Part shown: one piece after another, positions 54,498 through 62,768 of the stretch | How positions within the stretch are numbered: the first letter of the stretch is position 1 | Layout of the letters: each line of letters begins with the position of its first letter | Origin: Clostridia bacterium | GTDB taxonomy: Bacteria > Bacillota > Clostridia > Christensenellales > Aristaeellaceae | Direction: 5' to 3' | Assembly: GCA_017615475.1 (NCBI GenBank) | Contig: JAGAAC010000005.1 | Span: forward strand, 34,877 to 98,876 | Length of the DNA stretch: 64,000 nt | Notes under the pieces: generated by a model | Database searches by the model: none | Told to the model about the DNA's origin: nothing | What the model saw: only the letters and a program-made list of their open reading frames with translations | Position numbers and translations under genes: made by a program

Positions 54498-55232
54498 ATG
54501 TATAACACCTATGATGAAACCTTTACCCTGCGGCCCAGGGACTGCGACCTGAATGAAAAATGGCGTCCCAGTGCTATCCTCGAAACCATGCAGGATGCGG
54601 CAGGCGCCCACAGTATTCTTCTCGGCTGCGGCCGTGACGAGCTGATCCGGAAGAATACGGTCTGGGTCATCGCCCGCTGTGAGCTCCATATGGACCGCTA
54701 TCCCGCAGTCGGCGAGCAGATTACCGTTCACACCTTCCCGACTCCGACCCGTATCTGCTTTTTCCCGCGGTATTATGTCTTTACGGATGCCCATGGTGAA
54801 ATGATCGGAAAAGCCGGTACCCTCTGGCTGCTGCTGGATATGACCACCCGCCGGATGCTGCCGCCCGGCGAAATCGGTAAGCTGATTCCTGACAACAAGG
54901 ACCTGTCTGTCCCTATGAATCTCCCGGCCACGGTCGGCAATCTCCAGGGGGAGGAATTTGTCAGTGAATACCGTCCCGTTTACACCGACCTGGATGTTAA
55001 CGGTCATGTCAACAACACCCGCTACGCTGACTGGCTCTGCAATACGCTGGGTGTGGATATTATGACGGAATATGAACCGGAACACATCATTCTGAACTAT
55101 AACCACGAAGTGCTTCCCGGTCATGTCGTCACCCTGCGCCGCATCCTGAAGGATAATGAATACCGTCTCAGCGGGAAGGTCGGCGACACCACCGCCTTTG
55201 AAATCGGTGGAACCCTTCGCAAACGCTTATAA
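54498..55232 (+). CDS. Acyl-ACP thioesterase
   Basis: A 244-residue double-hotdog thioesterase. The first hotdog begins FTLRPRDCDLNEKWRPSAIL; the second has the catalytic block TDLDVNGHVNNTRYADWLCN with the conserved Asp, Asn and His. It releases fatty acids from acyl carrier protein. CGGAGG lies before the ATG, 5 bp after the DUF1643 stop. Confidence 0.9.
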   Translation: MYNTYDETFTLRPRDCDLNEKWRPSAILETMQDAAGAHSILLGCGRDELIRKNTVWVIARCELHMDRYPAVGEQITVHTFPTPTRICFFPRYYVFTDAHGEMIGKAGTLWLLLDMTTRRMLPPGEIGKLIPDNKDLSVPMNLPATVGNLQGEEFVSEYRPVYTDLDVNGHVNNTRYADWLCNTLGVDIMTEYEPEHIILNYNHEVLPGHVVTLRRILKDNEYRLSGKVGDTTAFEIGGTLRKRL

Positions 55233-55278
55233 GATCCCTTGTGCCCCGTTATTACTGGATTTTCCTGAAAACCAAGCC

Positions 55279-55307
55279 TTGACAATCTGTCCCGAAAAGG
55301 ATAAAAT
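55279..55307 (+). promoter_or_regulatory. Promoter for tRNA-Arg
   Basis: TTGACA (55279-55284), a 17 bp spacer and TAAAAT (55302-55307), 12 bp before the tRNA. Confidence 0.85.
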
Positions 55308-55319
55308 ATCCCGCGTTGA

Positions 55320-55396
55320 GTGCCCGTAGCTCAGTTGGATAGAGTGTCAGACTCCGACTCTGAAGGTCACAGGTTCGAATCCTGCCGGGCATACCA
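55320..55396 (+). tRNA. tRNA-Arg (anticodon CCG), CCA encoded
   Basis: A 77-base tRNA. The acceptor stem GTGCCCG pairs with CGGGCAT (first pair G-U), then A and CCA. The anticodon stem TCAGA/TCTGA encloses CTCCGAC, anticodon CCG. The T-loop is GGTTCGAATCC. It has its own promoter and terminator. Confidence 0.96.
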
Positions 55397-55424
55397 AAAG
55401 CCCCCGCAAAAGCGGGGGCTTTTC
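55397..55424. terminator. Bidirectional terminator after tRNA-Arg
   Basis: An 11 bp stem (55397-55407 with 55412-55422), an AAAA loop and T/A tracts on both sides. It can also end the GH8-GH120 operon arriving from the other strand. Confidence 0.9.
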
Positions 55425-55437
55425 TCATGGCTTTTTT

Positions 55438-57429
55438 TCAGTACAGGATTTTTTCCGCTTCGTCGGCACTTGCGAAAGGTCCCGGAATGGTTTCCGTTCC
55501 GCGGTGGCTGCCGAAGTAGTCCCGGTCGAACACGATATCTGTTCCGTCCGGATTCTCAAACCGCTGTTCCGGCTCGAAGGCTTTGCCCAGTATCTCCGTG
55601 CAGATGATCCCGTCCTTAAAGTCTTTCAGCTTTGTATACACGTTGGTCTTCAGGCTGTACTTGCCGTCTTTCTCCTCCAGCGCGATGGTGACTTTGGACC
55701 GCTTGTCTGACAGCTTGTGTTTCTCATGCTTGCAGACAGTCGCGCCGTTGAAGTAGGCATTACCGTCAACCCATACGGGCAGGTGGCCGAAATGCACATT
55801 GGCCAGCGCGCCCATGTCAGGCTTTGCCCCGGGAACAAAAGGCGCGAACCACTCTTCATAGGTCGGGAAGATATCAAAGGGAGCGGTACCCACAGTCTGG
55901 TATTCAGCGTCCGTGGGTTTTCTCTCCTTATCCTGGATCGGATAGGCCTGGATAAACAGGTTGTTGTAGATCCGGTCATCACCGTGCAGGATCGTCATGA
56001 AGCCGGCCACCTCTGTCCTGTGGCGGATATGATAAGGTGTGTACCGGGGTTCCCGCTGGCCGTTTACCACGCTGTCCACACCGCTGTTGATCAGGCTGAA
56101 TCCGCCCAGGATCAGGTTGTGGACGCAGGCAATACCTTCAGAAGGAATGGTGATGCTGACCGGGCTCATCAGCACATTATTGTCAATCAGCGTGGGGCCG
56201 TGGCCGACTTCAATGAAGATATCGGTGGAGAACATCGCCCCGCGGGCCTGTTCCCTGCCCTCCGGTCTGCAGTTGTCATGCATCAGGTTCTGGCTGATCC
56301 GCGCGCCCTGGGCTTCCCAGTCCAGCCACACGCCCATAATGCAGTGATGGATATGATTGCGGCGGATCGTCACGTCGATTGCCGCGTGCAGCTTGATACC
56401 GGCGGTTTCCGCACCGCCAAGCTGCTGGCTGTTGCAGATGTGGTGAATATGGCAGTCTTCAATCGTGGAGAACACGCCGCCCATACGGCCGACAATACCC
56501 GTCTGTTCGCAGTGATGCACATTGCAGCGCCGGATGATATGGCCGCCCACCTTCTCCTTCAGCCAGCCGTGATACTGTCCGCGGCAGACCGCGTCACGCT
56601 CCATCTGGGTTGGGCTCTTGACTTTCTTGTGGAAGAAATACATGTCATTTTCAGGATCCAGATATTTACCGAGGGATATGCCGCAGCAGCGGCTGTTACT
56701 GACTTCACAGTCTTCAATGATCCATCCCCGGGACCAGTGCGGTCCGATCATACCGTCCTGGTATGCGGCTGGAGGCGCCCAGGTCGTGGCTGCCTTGGTG
56801 ATCAGGAACCCGCTGACCGTAATATAACCGACGCCGGTTTTATCGGGCATGAAGCAGTTCCGGCGGACGCTGATCTCCACCTTCTGTTTGTTCGGATCCT
56901 TTCCGTGGAAGTTTGCATACAGTACAGTTTCGTCGCCGTCCTGCTCCGTATACCACAGGTATTTTGCTTCCTCCTGTGTCCAGGCATGGGGATCCGGTTT
57001 CCCGGCTTCGCATTCCTCCAGGGAAGAACACTCATACATCGCCAGGTCGTTCAGGTATACAGAACCTGTATGACGGATCACGGGAGAAAAATACCAGTCT
57101 CCGCATACAACTTCCTTATAGGGATTATAGGCTCCGAAGATTCCGTTGTTCACCCGGGCAGTCCAGGTGGTTCCCCTGACCTTCTTCCATCCGGTCAGCA
57201 GTTCCGCTCCCGTAATCACGGCTCCCAGCGGCTTTTCACTCCGGTAGGTGATCCTTGCTTCCTCCGTTCCGGCGTAAACGGGATTGACATATTCACGGTA
57301 TATACCGGGAGCAACAACCACTTCATCTCCGGGCCGGGCTGTTTTTGCCGCGTCATTGATCCGGCGGAATGGTCTTTCCTTGGAGCCATCGCCTTCCCTG
57401 GGGGCGTTTGCATTGACGTAATAGATCAT
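55438..57429 (-). CDS. GH120 family beta-xylosidase-like right-handed beta-helix enzyme
   Basis: A 663-residue protein. The N-terminus (GDGSKERPFRRINDAAKTAR) starts a parallel beta-helix, and long stretches match my memory of the Thermoanaerobacterium GH120 beta-xylosidase XylC. The proposed catalytic pair is present: Asp370 in GVWLDWEAQG and Glu407 in DIFIEVGHGP. No signal peptide is seen, so it acts in the cytoplasm on imported xylo-oligosaccharides. GAGGAGG lies before the ATG at 57429, 11 bp after GH8. Confidence 0.85.
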   Translation of the reverse strand: MIYYVNANAPREGDGSKERPFRRINDAAKTARPGDEVVVAPGIYREYVNPVYAGTEEARITYRSEKPLGAVITGAELLTGWKKVRGTTWTARVNNGIFGAYNPYKEVVCGDWYFSPVIRHTGSVYLNDLAMYECSSLEECEAGKPDPHAWTQEEAKYLWYTEQDGDETVLYANFHGKDPNKQKVEISVRRNCFMPDKTGVGYITVSGFLITKAATTWAPPAAYQDGMIGPHWSRGWIIEDCEVSNSRCCGISLGKYLDPENDMYFFHKKVKSPTQMERDAVCRGQYHGWLKEKVGGHIIRRCNVHHCEQTGIVGRMGGVFSTIEDCHIHHICNSQQLGGAETAGIKLHAAIDVTIRRNHIHHCIMGVWLDWEAQGARISQNLMHDNCRPEGREQARGAMFSTDIFIEVGHGPTLIDNNVLMSPVSITIPSEGIACVHNLILGGFSLINSGVDSVVNGQREPRYTPYHIRHRTEVAGFMTILHGDDRIYNNLFIQAYPIQDKERKPTDAEYQTVGTAPFDIFPTYEEWFAPFVPGAKPDMGALANVHFGHLPVWVDGNAYFNGATVCKHEKHKLSDKRSKVTIALEEKDGKYSLKTNVYTKLKDFKDGIICTEILGKAFEPEQRFENPDGTDIVFDRDYFGSHRGTETIPGPFASADEAEKILY

Positions 57430-57440
57430 AGGGGACCTCC

Positions 57441-58571
57441 TCAAAGATAGATTTTATAGTTGCCTGTCAGCATCAGCAGACAGAAGAAATACAGGCAGTT
57501 ATCGTAATACCGCCGGACACCTTTGCGCATCGGAAGCTCCGCGAACTCCTTCAGGAAGCGCAGCCGGCTGCCGGATTGACTGGCTATGGATGCCGCGCCG
57601 AGCACCGCCCGGATGGCCGTAGGATGCATGGCCGGTTCACTCTGGGCTTTTCCGTCCAGTTCATAGGCGCGAAGGTCATTCATATCCTGCGTGGCAAAAA
57701 AGTCCTGGATATGTGTTTCAATTTCGGCCAGGGTTTCATTTTTCCCGAACCATACACAGTCCAGCGCGATGTTTTCAGCCACCCGGTACGCATCGGAATA
57801 ATAAACCCACGGTTTCCGGAAAAGCAGTACGGTTTTCCCTTCATAGTCGGCATATTCCGGACTTAACCCCGTAACCGGTTCAGCGGAAAGGGCTATGTAT
57901 TTCCGGCTCTGTTCCGCCGCGTATTTCCAGAACGGTCTGTCCGCCTCATCCGCTTTCAGGGCAAACAGTTCATAAAAATGCGGCAGATGATAACTGGGAT
58001 CGGAAATCTTCATTCCGGGCACAAAACGGATATATCCGTTTTCCGGTTCCCACATGGGCTCCCCGCCTTCGGCAAGCTCATGCTGATGAACAGCATGCCG
58101 GAGGATTTCCCGTGCCCGGGCGGTATAGTTGAAACTGCCTTCTCCGTCGCCCCAGCGGGCCGCTGCCATAAACAGTGCCATCGCAAAGTATTCCTCTCCG
58201 TCCGGGGCGGGACCGTCGGAGTTGGAAGAGCCGTCAATATGGACCGACCAGCGGAAATAGCCGGCGTGGGGGCCGTCTTTCAGCAGCATATACCGTTCTG
58301 AAAAGGTCCACAGTTTGTCAAATATATCTTTCCGGTCCATCTGCACGCACATCATCATGCCGTAGCTCATGCCTTCGGTCCGGGCATCGATGTTCCCGGT
58401 ATCCACCATGCACCAGGCATCTTCATCTGTATGATGGCAGAAGTTTTCTTCAGGATCAAAAAAGATCGTGTCAAAAGCCTGCCTGACTTTTTCCGCCGCT
58501 TTTTCATCGCTTATTCCTGCTTCTGCCAGGTAATTCGGATATATTCCGGTTACAAAGGCACCTGTTTTCAT
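57441..58571 (-). CDS. GH8 family reducing-end xylose-releasing exo-oligoxylanase-like enzyme
   Basis: A 376-residue GH8 protein. The general acid Glu66 is in ARTEGMSYGMMMCVQ; GPAPDGEEYFAMALFMAAAR is a typical helix; Asp260 in SDAYRVAENIALD is the likely base. It lacks a signal peptide, like the Rex enzyme of Bacillus halodurans, which trims xylose from the reducing end. Together with the GH120 enzyme it would convert xylo-oligomers to xylose. GGAGG lies before the ATG. Confidence 0.87.
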   Translation of the reverse strand: MKTGAFVTGIYPNYLAEAGISDEKAAEKVRQAFDTIFFDPEENFCHHTDEDAWCMVDTGNIDARTEGMSYGMMMCVQMDRKDIFDKLWTFSERYMLLKDGPHAGYFRWSVHIDGSSNSDGPAPDGEEYFAMALFMAAARWGDGEGSFNYTARAREILRHAVHQHELAEGGEPMWEPENGYIRFVPGMKISDPSYHLPHFYELFALKADEADRPFWKYAAEQSRKYIALSAEPVTGLSPEYADYEGKTVLLFRKPWVYYSDAYRVAENIALDCVWFGKNETLAEIETHIQDFFATQDMNDLRAYELDGKAQSEPAMHPTAIRAVLGAASIASQSGSRLRFLKEFAELPMRKGVRRYYDNCLYFFCLLMLTGNYKIYL

Positions 58572-58585
58572 CGCAGTTCCTCCGG

Positions 58586-58598
58586 TTGTACGTACTAA
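58586..58598. promoter_or_regulatory. Near-palindromic operator between the GH8 promoter and start codon
   Basis: TTGTACGTACTAA is a near-perfect inverted repeat around ACGT. It begins 5 bp downstream of the -10, where a repressor would block initiation. It resembles GntR-family operators, notably the AraR box as I recall it. No regulator gene lies beside it. Confidence 0.6.
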
Positions 58599-58602
58599 TA
58601 TT

Positions 58603-58632
58603 ATGATAAATCTAAGGAATCTGTGCTGTCAA
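58603..58632 (-). promoter_or_regulatory. Promoter of the GH8-GH120 operon
   Basis: Minus strand TTGACA (58627-58632), an 18 bp spacer and TATCAT (58603-58608), about 32 bp before the GH8 ATG. The other 160 bp of this gap (58633-58796) show nothing else I can support. Confidence 0.72.
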
Positions 58633-58796
58633 GAATTTTCCGTCAGGCACCCGGGCCCCTTTCAGTTCCCGGCAGAGGAAGATCCTTCTTTATTTTCACG
58701 GCATCCTGTACCGGGCATTTCTTCTTTTTGCCTCAGGAGGCGTTCCTTTATTCGGAAAGGGGGCCGCTTTTCCCGGTGCCCCCTTGTTTCACCCTT

Positions 58797-59300
58797 TTAT
58801 ATCATTTTCAGCGCGGGAAAGGATAAAACCATCATCAGGAAACCGGGACTGTCCTCCTGTTCAAAAAAACGGGTCTGAAAGGCCGGCTCTGTCTGCAGTG
58901 CTGACGGCGGAACCCAGTCGGTTTCAGTGATTCTTTCCGTAATGGCTGAAACCGGCATACCGCTTCTGCCAAATATATACATTCCGTTCCGTTCCTCGAC
59001 TGTCATGGACCAGCCTCCTGTGTCCGTACGGGCGGAAAACTCATAGAGCCCGGGCTGCCAGAAAATAATCCTGTACAGTTCCTCTCCTGTCAGGTTGTCC
59101 TTAATCCGCCTGCTGACTCCCGGTACAATGTCCGTATCAATCTTGAACTGGCTGTACCAGGCGATGTCCTCACCGGTCACCCGCACCGTGGAGGAAGTGC
59201 TGATCAGGCATGTTGTCTCACCGATTTTTTCGCTGCCCAGATAGTAGGAATATCCCCACAGGCCTTCAGCAGAAAGGCGGTAGGAAATAATATCCGTCAT
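58797..59300 (-). CDS. Protein of unknown function
   Basis: A 167-residue protein from the ATG at 59300, preceded by GGGGGCGGCAGGGA; an upstream ATG at 59333 has a weaker site. It is beta-rich (YRLSAEGLWGYSYYL, GLYEFSARTDTGGWSMTVEE) with no signal peptide. It vaguely recalls tubby/LURP-one-like beta barrels, but I cannot support that. It follows the GIY-YIG gene by 42 bp. Confidence 0.68.
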   Translation of the reverse strand: MTDIISYRLSAEGLWGYSYYLGSEKIGETTCLISTSSTVRVTGEDIAWYSQFKIDTDIVPGVSRRIKDNLTGEELYRIIFWQPGLYEFSARTDTGGWSMTVEERNGMYIFGRSGMPVSAITERITETDWVPPSALQTEPAFQTRFFEQEDSPGFLMMVLSFPALKMI

Positions 59301-59342
59301 TCCCTGCCGCCCCCTTTCATGCTGTGTCTGCATTTTCCTTTT

Positions 59343-59615
59343 TTATTCCCTGTCCGGTTTCTTTTTTCCTTCTGCTGTGCCGGTAATCAGCTTCAGTTTT
59401 TGTTCGCGGCTCATCCGCTTCAGATGCCATTCCCGGCTCAGGGCTTCATGCCTGTCTTCATACGTTTCATACCAGACCAGCCGGACAGGCAGCCTGGACC
59501 TGGTATACTTTGCACCGCGCCCGAGATTGTGCTGTTCCACCCGCGCTTCCAGGTCCGTGGTCCACCCGCAGTAGAGGCTGTCATCTCCGCAGCGCAGCAG
59601 GTATACGTAATTCAT
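59343..59615 (-). CDS. GIY-YIG nuclease family protein (YhbQ-like)
   Basis: A 90-residue single-domain protein. MNYVYLLRCGDDSLYCGWTT is the GIY-YIG motif (YVY...YCG), followed by RVEQHNLGRGAKYTRSR and a conserved Glu in HEALSREWHLKRM. Small UvrC-like proteins of this type may cut DNA; roles are poorly known. It overlaps the 46-codon gene upstream (ATGA). Confidence 0.92.
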   Translation of the reverse strand: MNYVYLLRCGDDSLYCGWTTDLEARVEQHNLGRGAKYTRSRLPVRLVWYETYEDRHEALSREWHLKRMSREQKLKLITGTAEGKKKPDRE

Positions 59616-59752
59616 TGCGGTTTCTCATCTTTCTCTTCCCGGTTTCTTCGTTCCGCATCGGCCCGGTTCTGCCTGGCCTTGTTCAGTGCATGCATGGCTT
59701 CAAAGGGGCCGACAATGGCGGACAGAATGATCAGGATCCAGTACCATGGCAT
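59612..59752 (-). CDS. 46-residue membrane peptide
   Basis: A short frame starting MPWYWILIILSAIVGPFEAM. A membrane helix at 2-20 is followed by a highly charged tail rich in Arg, Lys and Glu. GGAG lies 10 bases before the ATG, and its stop overlaps the GIY-YIG start in an ATGA. The coupling and sequence logic support a real gene. The function is unknown. Confidence 0.65.
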   Translation of the reverse strand: MPWYWILIILSAIVGPFEAMHALNKARQNRADAERRNREEKDEKPQ

Positions 59753-59786
59753 GAATATCACACTCCGGAATAGATTGTTTTTATCA

Positions 59787-60410
59787 TTATCCGGCCTGTT
59801 CCCACCGCATCCGGGTCAGGCAGTTCCTGACAATGGCTTCCGGTTCTTTTTCCGGATTAATCCACTGTCCGACCTCCTCATCGGGCAGCATGAGAGGCAT
59901 CCGGTCATGCATCCAGGCCAGTGAAGCGTCTGCGGGCCGGGTCAGGATCACAAACGCAGGGATACCCTCTTCCATTCTGTACAGTCCGGCCAGCCAGACA
60001 CGTTCCTTTCCTTCCGGCCGGATCACATACTTCTTCCCCGGCTTTTTTTCCGCATCGTGTTCCCATTCGAAATATCCGGATGCGGGAACCGCACACCGGT
60101 GTTTTTGCCAGGCTTCCCTGAAAGTCTGCTTCTCCGCGGCTGTCTCAGCCCTGGCATTGATCAGCAGCGTCCCCCGGCGTCCGGCTCCGGAGTTTCGGCT
60201 GAATCCCCACTTCATCGGAAAAACGCGCTTTTCACCGGTTTTGCTGCTGGCGACCACCGGAACCACATTCGACGGAAGAATCTCTCCGCCCCCGGCAATC
60301 GGAGGCTGTTTTGCCGCGGTAAACATCTCCGCAAGTTTTGTCCTGTTGATTTCCCGGATCATTTCAACAATGGCAGGATCCACTGGTTCGATCACATAAC
60401 GTCCGCACAT
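59787..60410 (-). CDS. SRAP-domain protein (YedK/HMCES-like abasic site sensor)
   Basis: A 207-residue protein starting MCGRYVIEP. Cys2 becomes the N-terminal nucleophile that crosslinks to abasic sites in single-stranded DNA. ILPSNVVPVV, MKWGFSRNS, NARAETAAEKQTF, CAVPASGYFEWE and WMHDRMPLML complete the family motifs. The ATG at 60410 must be the start because Cys2 needs exposure; GGAG lies 6 bases before it. Confidence 0.95.
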   Translation of the reverse strand: MCGRYVIEPVDPAIVEMIREINRTKLAEMFTAAKQPPIAGGGEILPSNVVPVVASSKTGEKRVFPMKWGFSRNSGAGRRGTLLINARAETAAEKQTFREAWQKHRCAVPASGYFEWEHDAEKKPGKKYVIRPEGKERVWLAGLYRMEEGIPAFVILTRPADASLAWMHDRMPLMLPDEEVGQWINPEKEPEAIVRNCLTRMRWEQAG

Positions 60411-60423
60411 ACCGTTCTCCGGA

Positions 60424-61092
60424 TCAGATGATTCCAAGCGGAATCAGGATAATGAGCAGCAGGCCGACAAGTCCCCAGAGGCCTGCGAGGAATCCCGCGC
60501 GTTTCCGCGGTTCCATGTCCGGAACATAGTTGCTTGCGATAAAGAAAGGAATATAGGTGGTAATGAATACCGGAATCACTCCCCACCATTTGTAAACCCA
60601 GATGAAGGAATGATTGCTTGTTGCCGCAAGGAAGGACTCCACCAGTGCAAACAGCAGGGCCATCTCCAGTGCACCTGCCAGTTTGCAGGATATGCCGCCT
60701 TTGCCGTTCCGCGCGAAATACCGTTTTGTCCGGTCCTGGGGCAGCATCTTGAAGGAGATCATGCCAGCGATGGAAAACATCATGGAAAGCTCCCAGCACA
60801 CACCGATCAGGAGGATAAACGTGGTGGATTCATTGCTGACAGACCAGAGCGGATAACCGGTGATCCTTCCGATGACCGCATTGCAGATCTCATACAGCCA
60901 GTGCACCCCGTAAAGGGCCAGGCCGGCGCAGACCACCTCGGTGTGCTTCCTGTGGATTTCTGTCCAATAGACGTAAAAAACCACTGACAGGATAAAGATG
61001 AAAGTCCAGTTGAAGTTTTCTGTGCTGCGGACCCGGATGGCATTCACCAGATCCATGGCTTCCTGAGAGCCGTCTCCCCAGAATTTGAACAC
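60424..61092 (-). CDS. Six-helix membrane protein of unknown function
   Basis: A 222-residue protein with about six membrane segments: near 30-47 (WTFIFILSVVFYVYW), 55-75, 88-113, 140-158, 167-190 and 203-222. I do not recognise the family. Conserved-looking polar residues include Glu and His in YGVHWLYEICNAVIGR and Glu in CWELSMMFSIAGM. It lies between the serine hydrolase (52 bp) and SRAP (13 bp) genes. Confidence 0.75.
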   Translation of the reverse strand: MFKFWGDGSQEAMDLVNAIRVRSTENFNWTFIFILSVVFYVYWTEIHRKHTEVVCAGLALYGVHWLYEICNAVIGRITGYPLWSVSNESTTFILLIGVCWELSMMFSIAGMISFKMLPQDRTKRYFARNGKGGISCKLAGALEMALLFALVESFLAATSNHSFIWVYKWWGVIPVFITTYIPFFIASNYVPDMEPRKRAGFLAGLWGLVGLLLIILIPLGII

Positions 61093-61144
61093 TTGCTTTC
61101 ACTCCTTTATGGTTGATTGGCTGCTGTCTGCAGACTCTTCCTGT

Positions 61145-62572
61145 TCAGCTTCCCGATTCCTTCCCGAGGCAAAGCGTCTCCAGCTTTTCCATATTCGTCA
61201 GGATGCTTACGGCCGGCTGGACCACATTGTCCACGAGCTTGTAGTCATATCCGTTCATGATCAGTGCCATGGTGATACCGGTTTCCCGCTGATAATAGAC
61301 ATTGGAGGATAACCCGCTGTATCTGCCCTGATGGCCGTACCAGGTTCCCCGGTCAAATCCGGTCAGCCGGGCCGTGCTTAATCCGTACCTGCTTTCTGCC
61401 GGCAGCGGCTGATCCGCTTCCATCAGTTTCACGGTATTCTCCTTCAGGATACGGACACCGTTCAGTTCACCGCCGTTGAGCATCATCTGCGCCAGTTTTG
61501 TCAGTGAATCCGCGTTGATATATAGTTTCCCGACGGTATATCCGTTGTTGCCCTTCGGATCCGCCTTGTTGTTATAGGCGCGGTTCCTGTCTTTCTGCAC
61601 AGAGATCTGAACCCTCCCGTTCGGATTCAGAAGATCCCGGGAAACAGTGCCTGAGGGCAGGAATTTGGGAGAATATGCCGCAGTCAGACCGAGAGGTTTG
61701 AAGACGGTCCGGCTCAGATAATTCTGTACGCTTTGCTTTGAAATGGCCTCAATCAGGCATCCGAAAAGCGCGCCGTTATAATCCGCATATACATAAACCG
61801 TTCCCGGCTCTATGGATTCATCGAAAATCGGATCATATCCCTTTTTCCCGATTCTGGCCCAGTCCGGATGATAGTTCGATGCGTCCGCTGACAGGGATGA
61901 GGTGTGGCTCAGCAGCATCCTGGCAGTAATCGGCGTATCCGGAAATGCCGGATTCCGGACCTTAAAGCCCAGGTATGTACTGATATCCTTATCCAGATCC
62001 AGCTTTCCCTGGTCAAAGAGGGTCATCAGGCCGATGGCCGTCACCCATTTTGTAATCGATGCGATCCTGAAACAGGTATTCTCGTCCGCACCTCCGAAAG
62101 ACCAGGTAAGAAAGGTTTTCCCTTCCCGGGAAAGAACAAGTGTACCGCATATTGCTCCGCTGCTTTTTTTCAGGGATTGCAGGAAAGCATTCACTTCATC
62201 CGGTAAGATTACGCTGCCTGCTGCCGGATCTGTTCCAGACGGCGAATCTGTACCTGATGCCGGAGTGTCCCCCGGATCACCGTCTTCCGCTTTGGCATAC
62301 AGCTTTCCGAGGGTCTTCGGCCCCGCAACACCGTCCGTCTTCAGGCCGTTTTTCCGCTGATAGGCTTTTACGGCATTCCGGGTTCCGTTTCCGAAAATAC
62401 CGTCTATTTTCCCCTTATAGAAGCCAAGGTCCTTCAGTGCCGTCTGCAGCGTTTTCACCGCGGCGCCTCGTGAACCTTTTTTGAGCGTCTGAACCTTTTC
62501 CGCCCGGACAATCTGCATACAGGAAAACAGCAGAACCAGCACCAGCAGAAATGCCGTCAGTCGTTTCAGCAC
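61145..62572 (-). CDS. Secreted serine hydrolase (beta-lactamase/D-Ala-D-Ala carboxypeptidase-like) with peptidoglycan-binding domain
   Basis: A 475-residue protein from GTG 62572, 7 bases after GGAGGG; the ATG five codons upstream overlaps that site. A signal peptide (KRLTAFLLVLVLLFSCMQIV) precedes a PG_binding_1 domain (LKKGSRGAAVKTLQTALKDL), a Gly/Asp/Ser linker, and a class C penicillin-recognising domain. Catalytic Ser172 and Lys175 are in RIASITKWV, then YADYNGALFG and WYGHQGRYSG. It may trim wall peptides or hydrolyse other esters. It has its own promoter. Confidence 0.88.
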   Translation of the reverse strand: MLKRLTAFLLVLVLLFSCMQIVRAEKVQTLKKGSRGAAVKTLQTALKDLGFYKGKIDGIFGNGTRNAVKAYQRKNGLKTDGVAGPKTLGKLYAKAEDGDPGDTPASGTDSPSGTDPAAGSVILPDEVNAFLQSLKKSSGAICGTLVLSREGKTFLTWSFGGADENTCFRIASITKWVTAIGLMTLFDQGKLDLDKDISTYLGFKVRNPAFPDTPITARMLLSHTSSLSADASNYHPDWARIGKKGYDPIFDESIEPGTVYVYADYNGALFGCLIEAISKQSVQNYLSRTVFKPLGLTAAYSPKFLPSGTVSRDLLNPNGRVQISVQKDRNRAYNNKADPKGNNGYTVGKLYINADSLTKLAQMMLNGGELNGVRILKENTVKLMEADQPLPAESRYGLSTARLTGFDRGTWYGHQGRYSGLSSNVYYQRETGITMALIMNGYDYKLVDNVVQPAVSILTNMEKLETLCLGKESGS

Positions 62573-62628
62573 GGGAGTTCCCTCCATTATGAACGGGTCG
62601 GCACATGATGTTTTACACTATCCTGATT

Positions 62629-62658
62629 ATTATATGATACATATGATTAACCCGTCAA
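62629..62658 (-). promoter_or_regulatory. Promoter for the serine hydrolase operon
   Basis: Minus strand TTGACG (62653-62658), an 18 bp spacer and perfect TATAAT (62629-62634), 56 bp before the GTG. Confidence 0.8.
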
Positions 62659-62696
62659 CCGATACCGAAACCGCTGTGTTTTGTCTTTCGTTTGTC

Positions 62697-62725
62697 TTGC
62701 GCGCATCTGTCGGAACAGCTACAAT
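62697..62725 (+). promoter_or_regulatory. Possible promoter for the histidine phosphatase gene
   Basis: TTGCGC (62697-62702), a 17 bp spacer and TACAAT (62720-62725), 43 bp before the start codon. The -35 is weak. Confidence 0.5.
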
Positions 62726-62768
62726 AGGACTCACCTGAAATGATCAACCGGAAGGTCGTGTTTTTGTC

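Noticed and set aside
55717-57450. 577-codon plus-strand frame opposite the GH120 gene
   Set aside because: Antisense shadow; the GH120 frame carries recognisable catalytic blocks on the other strand.
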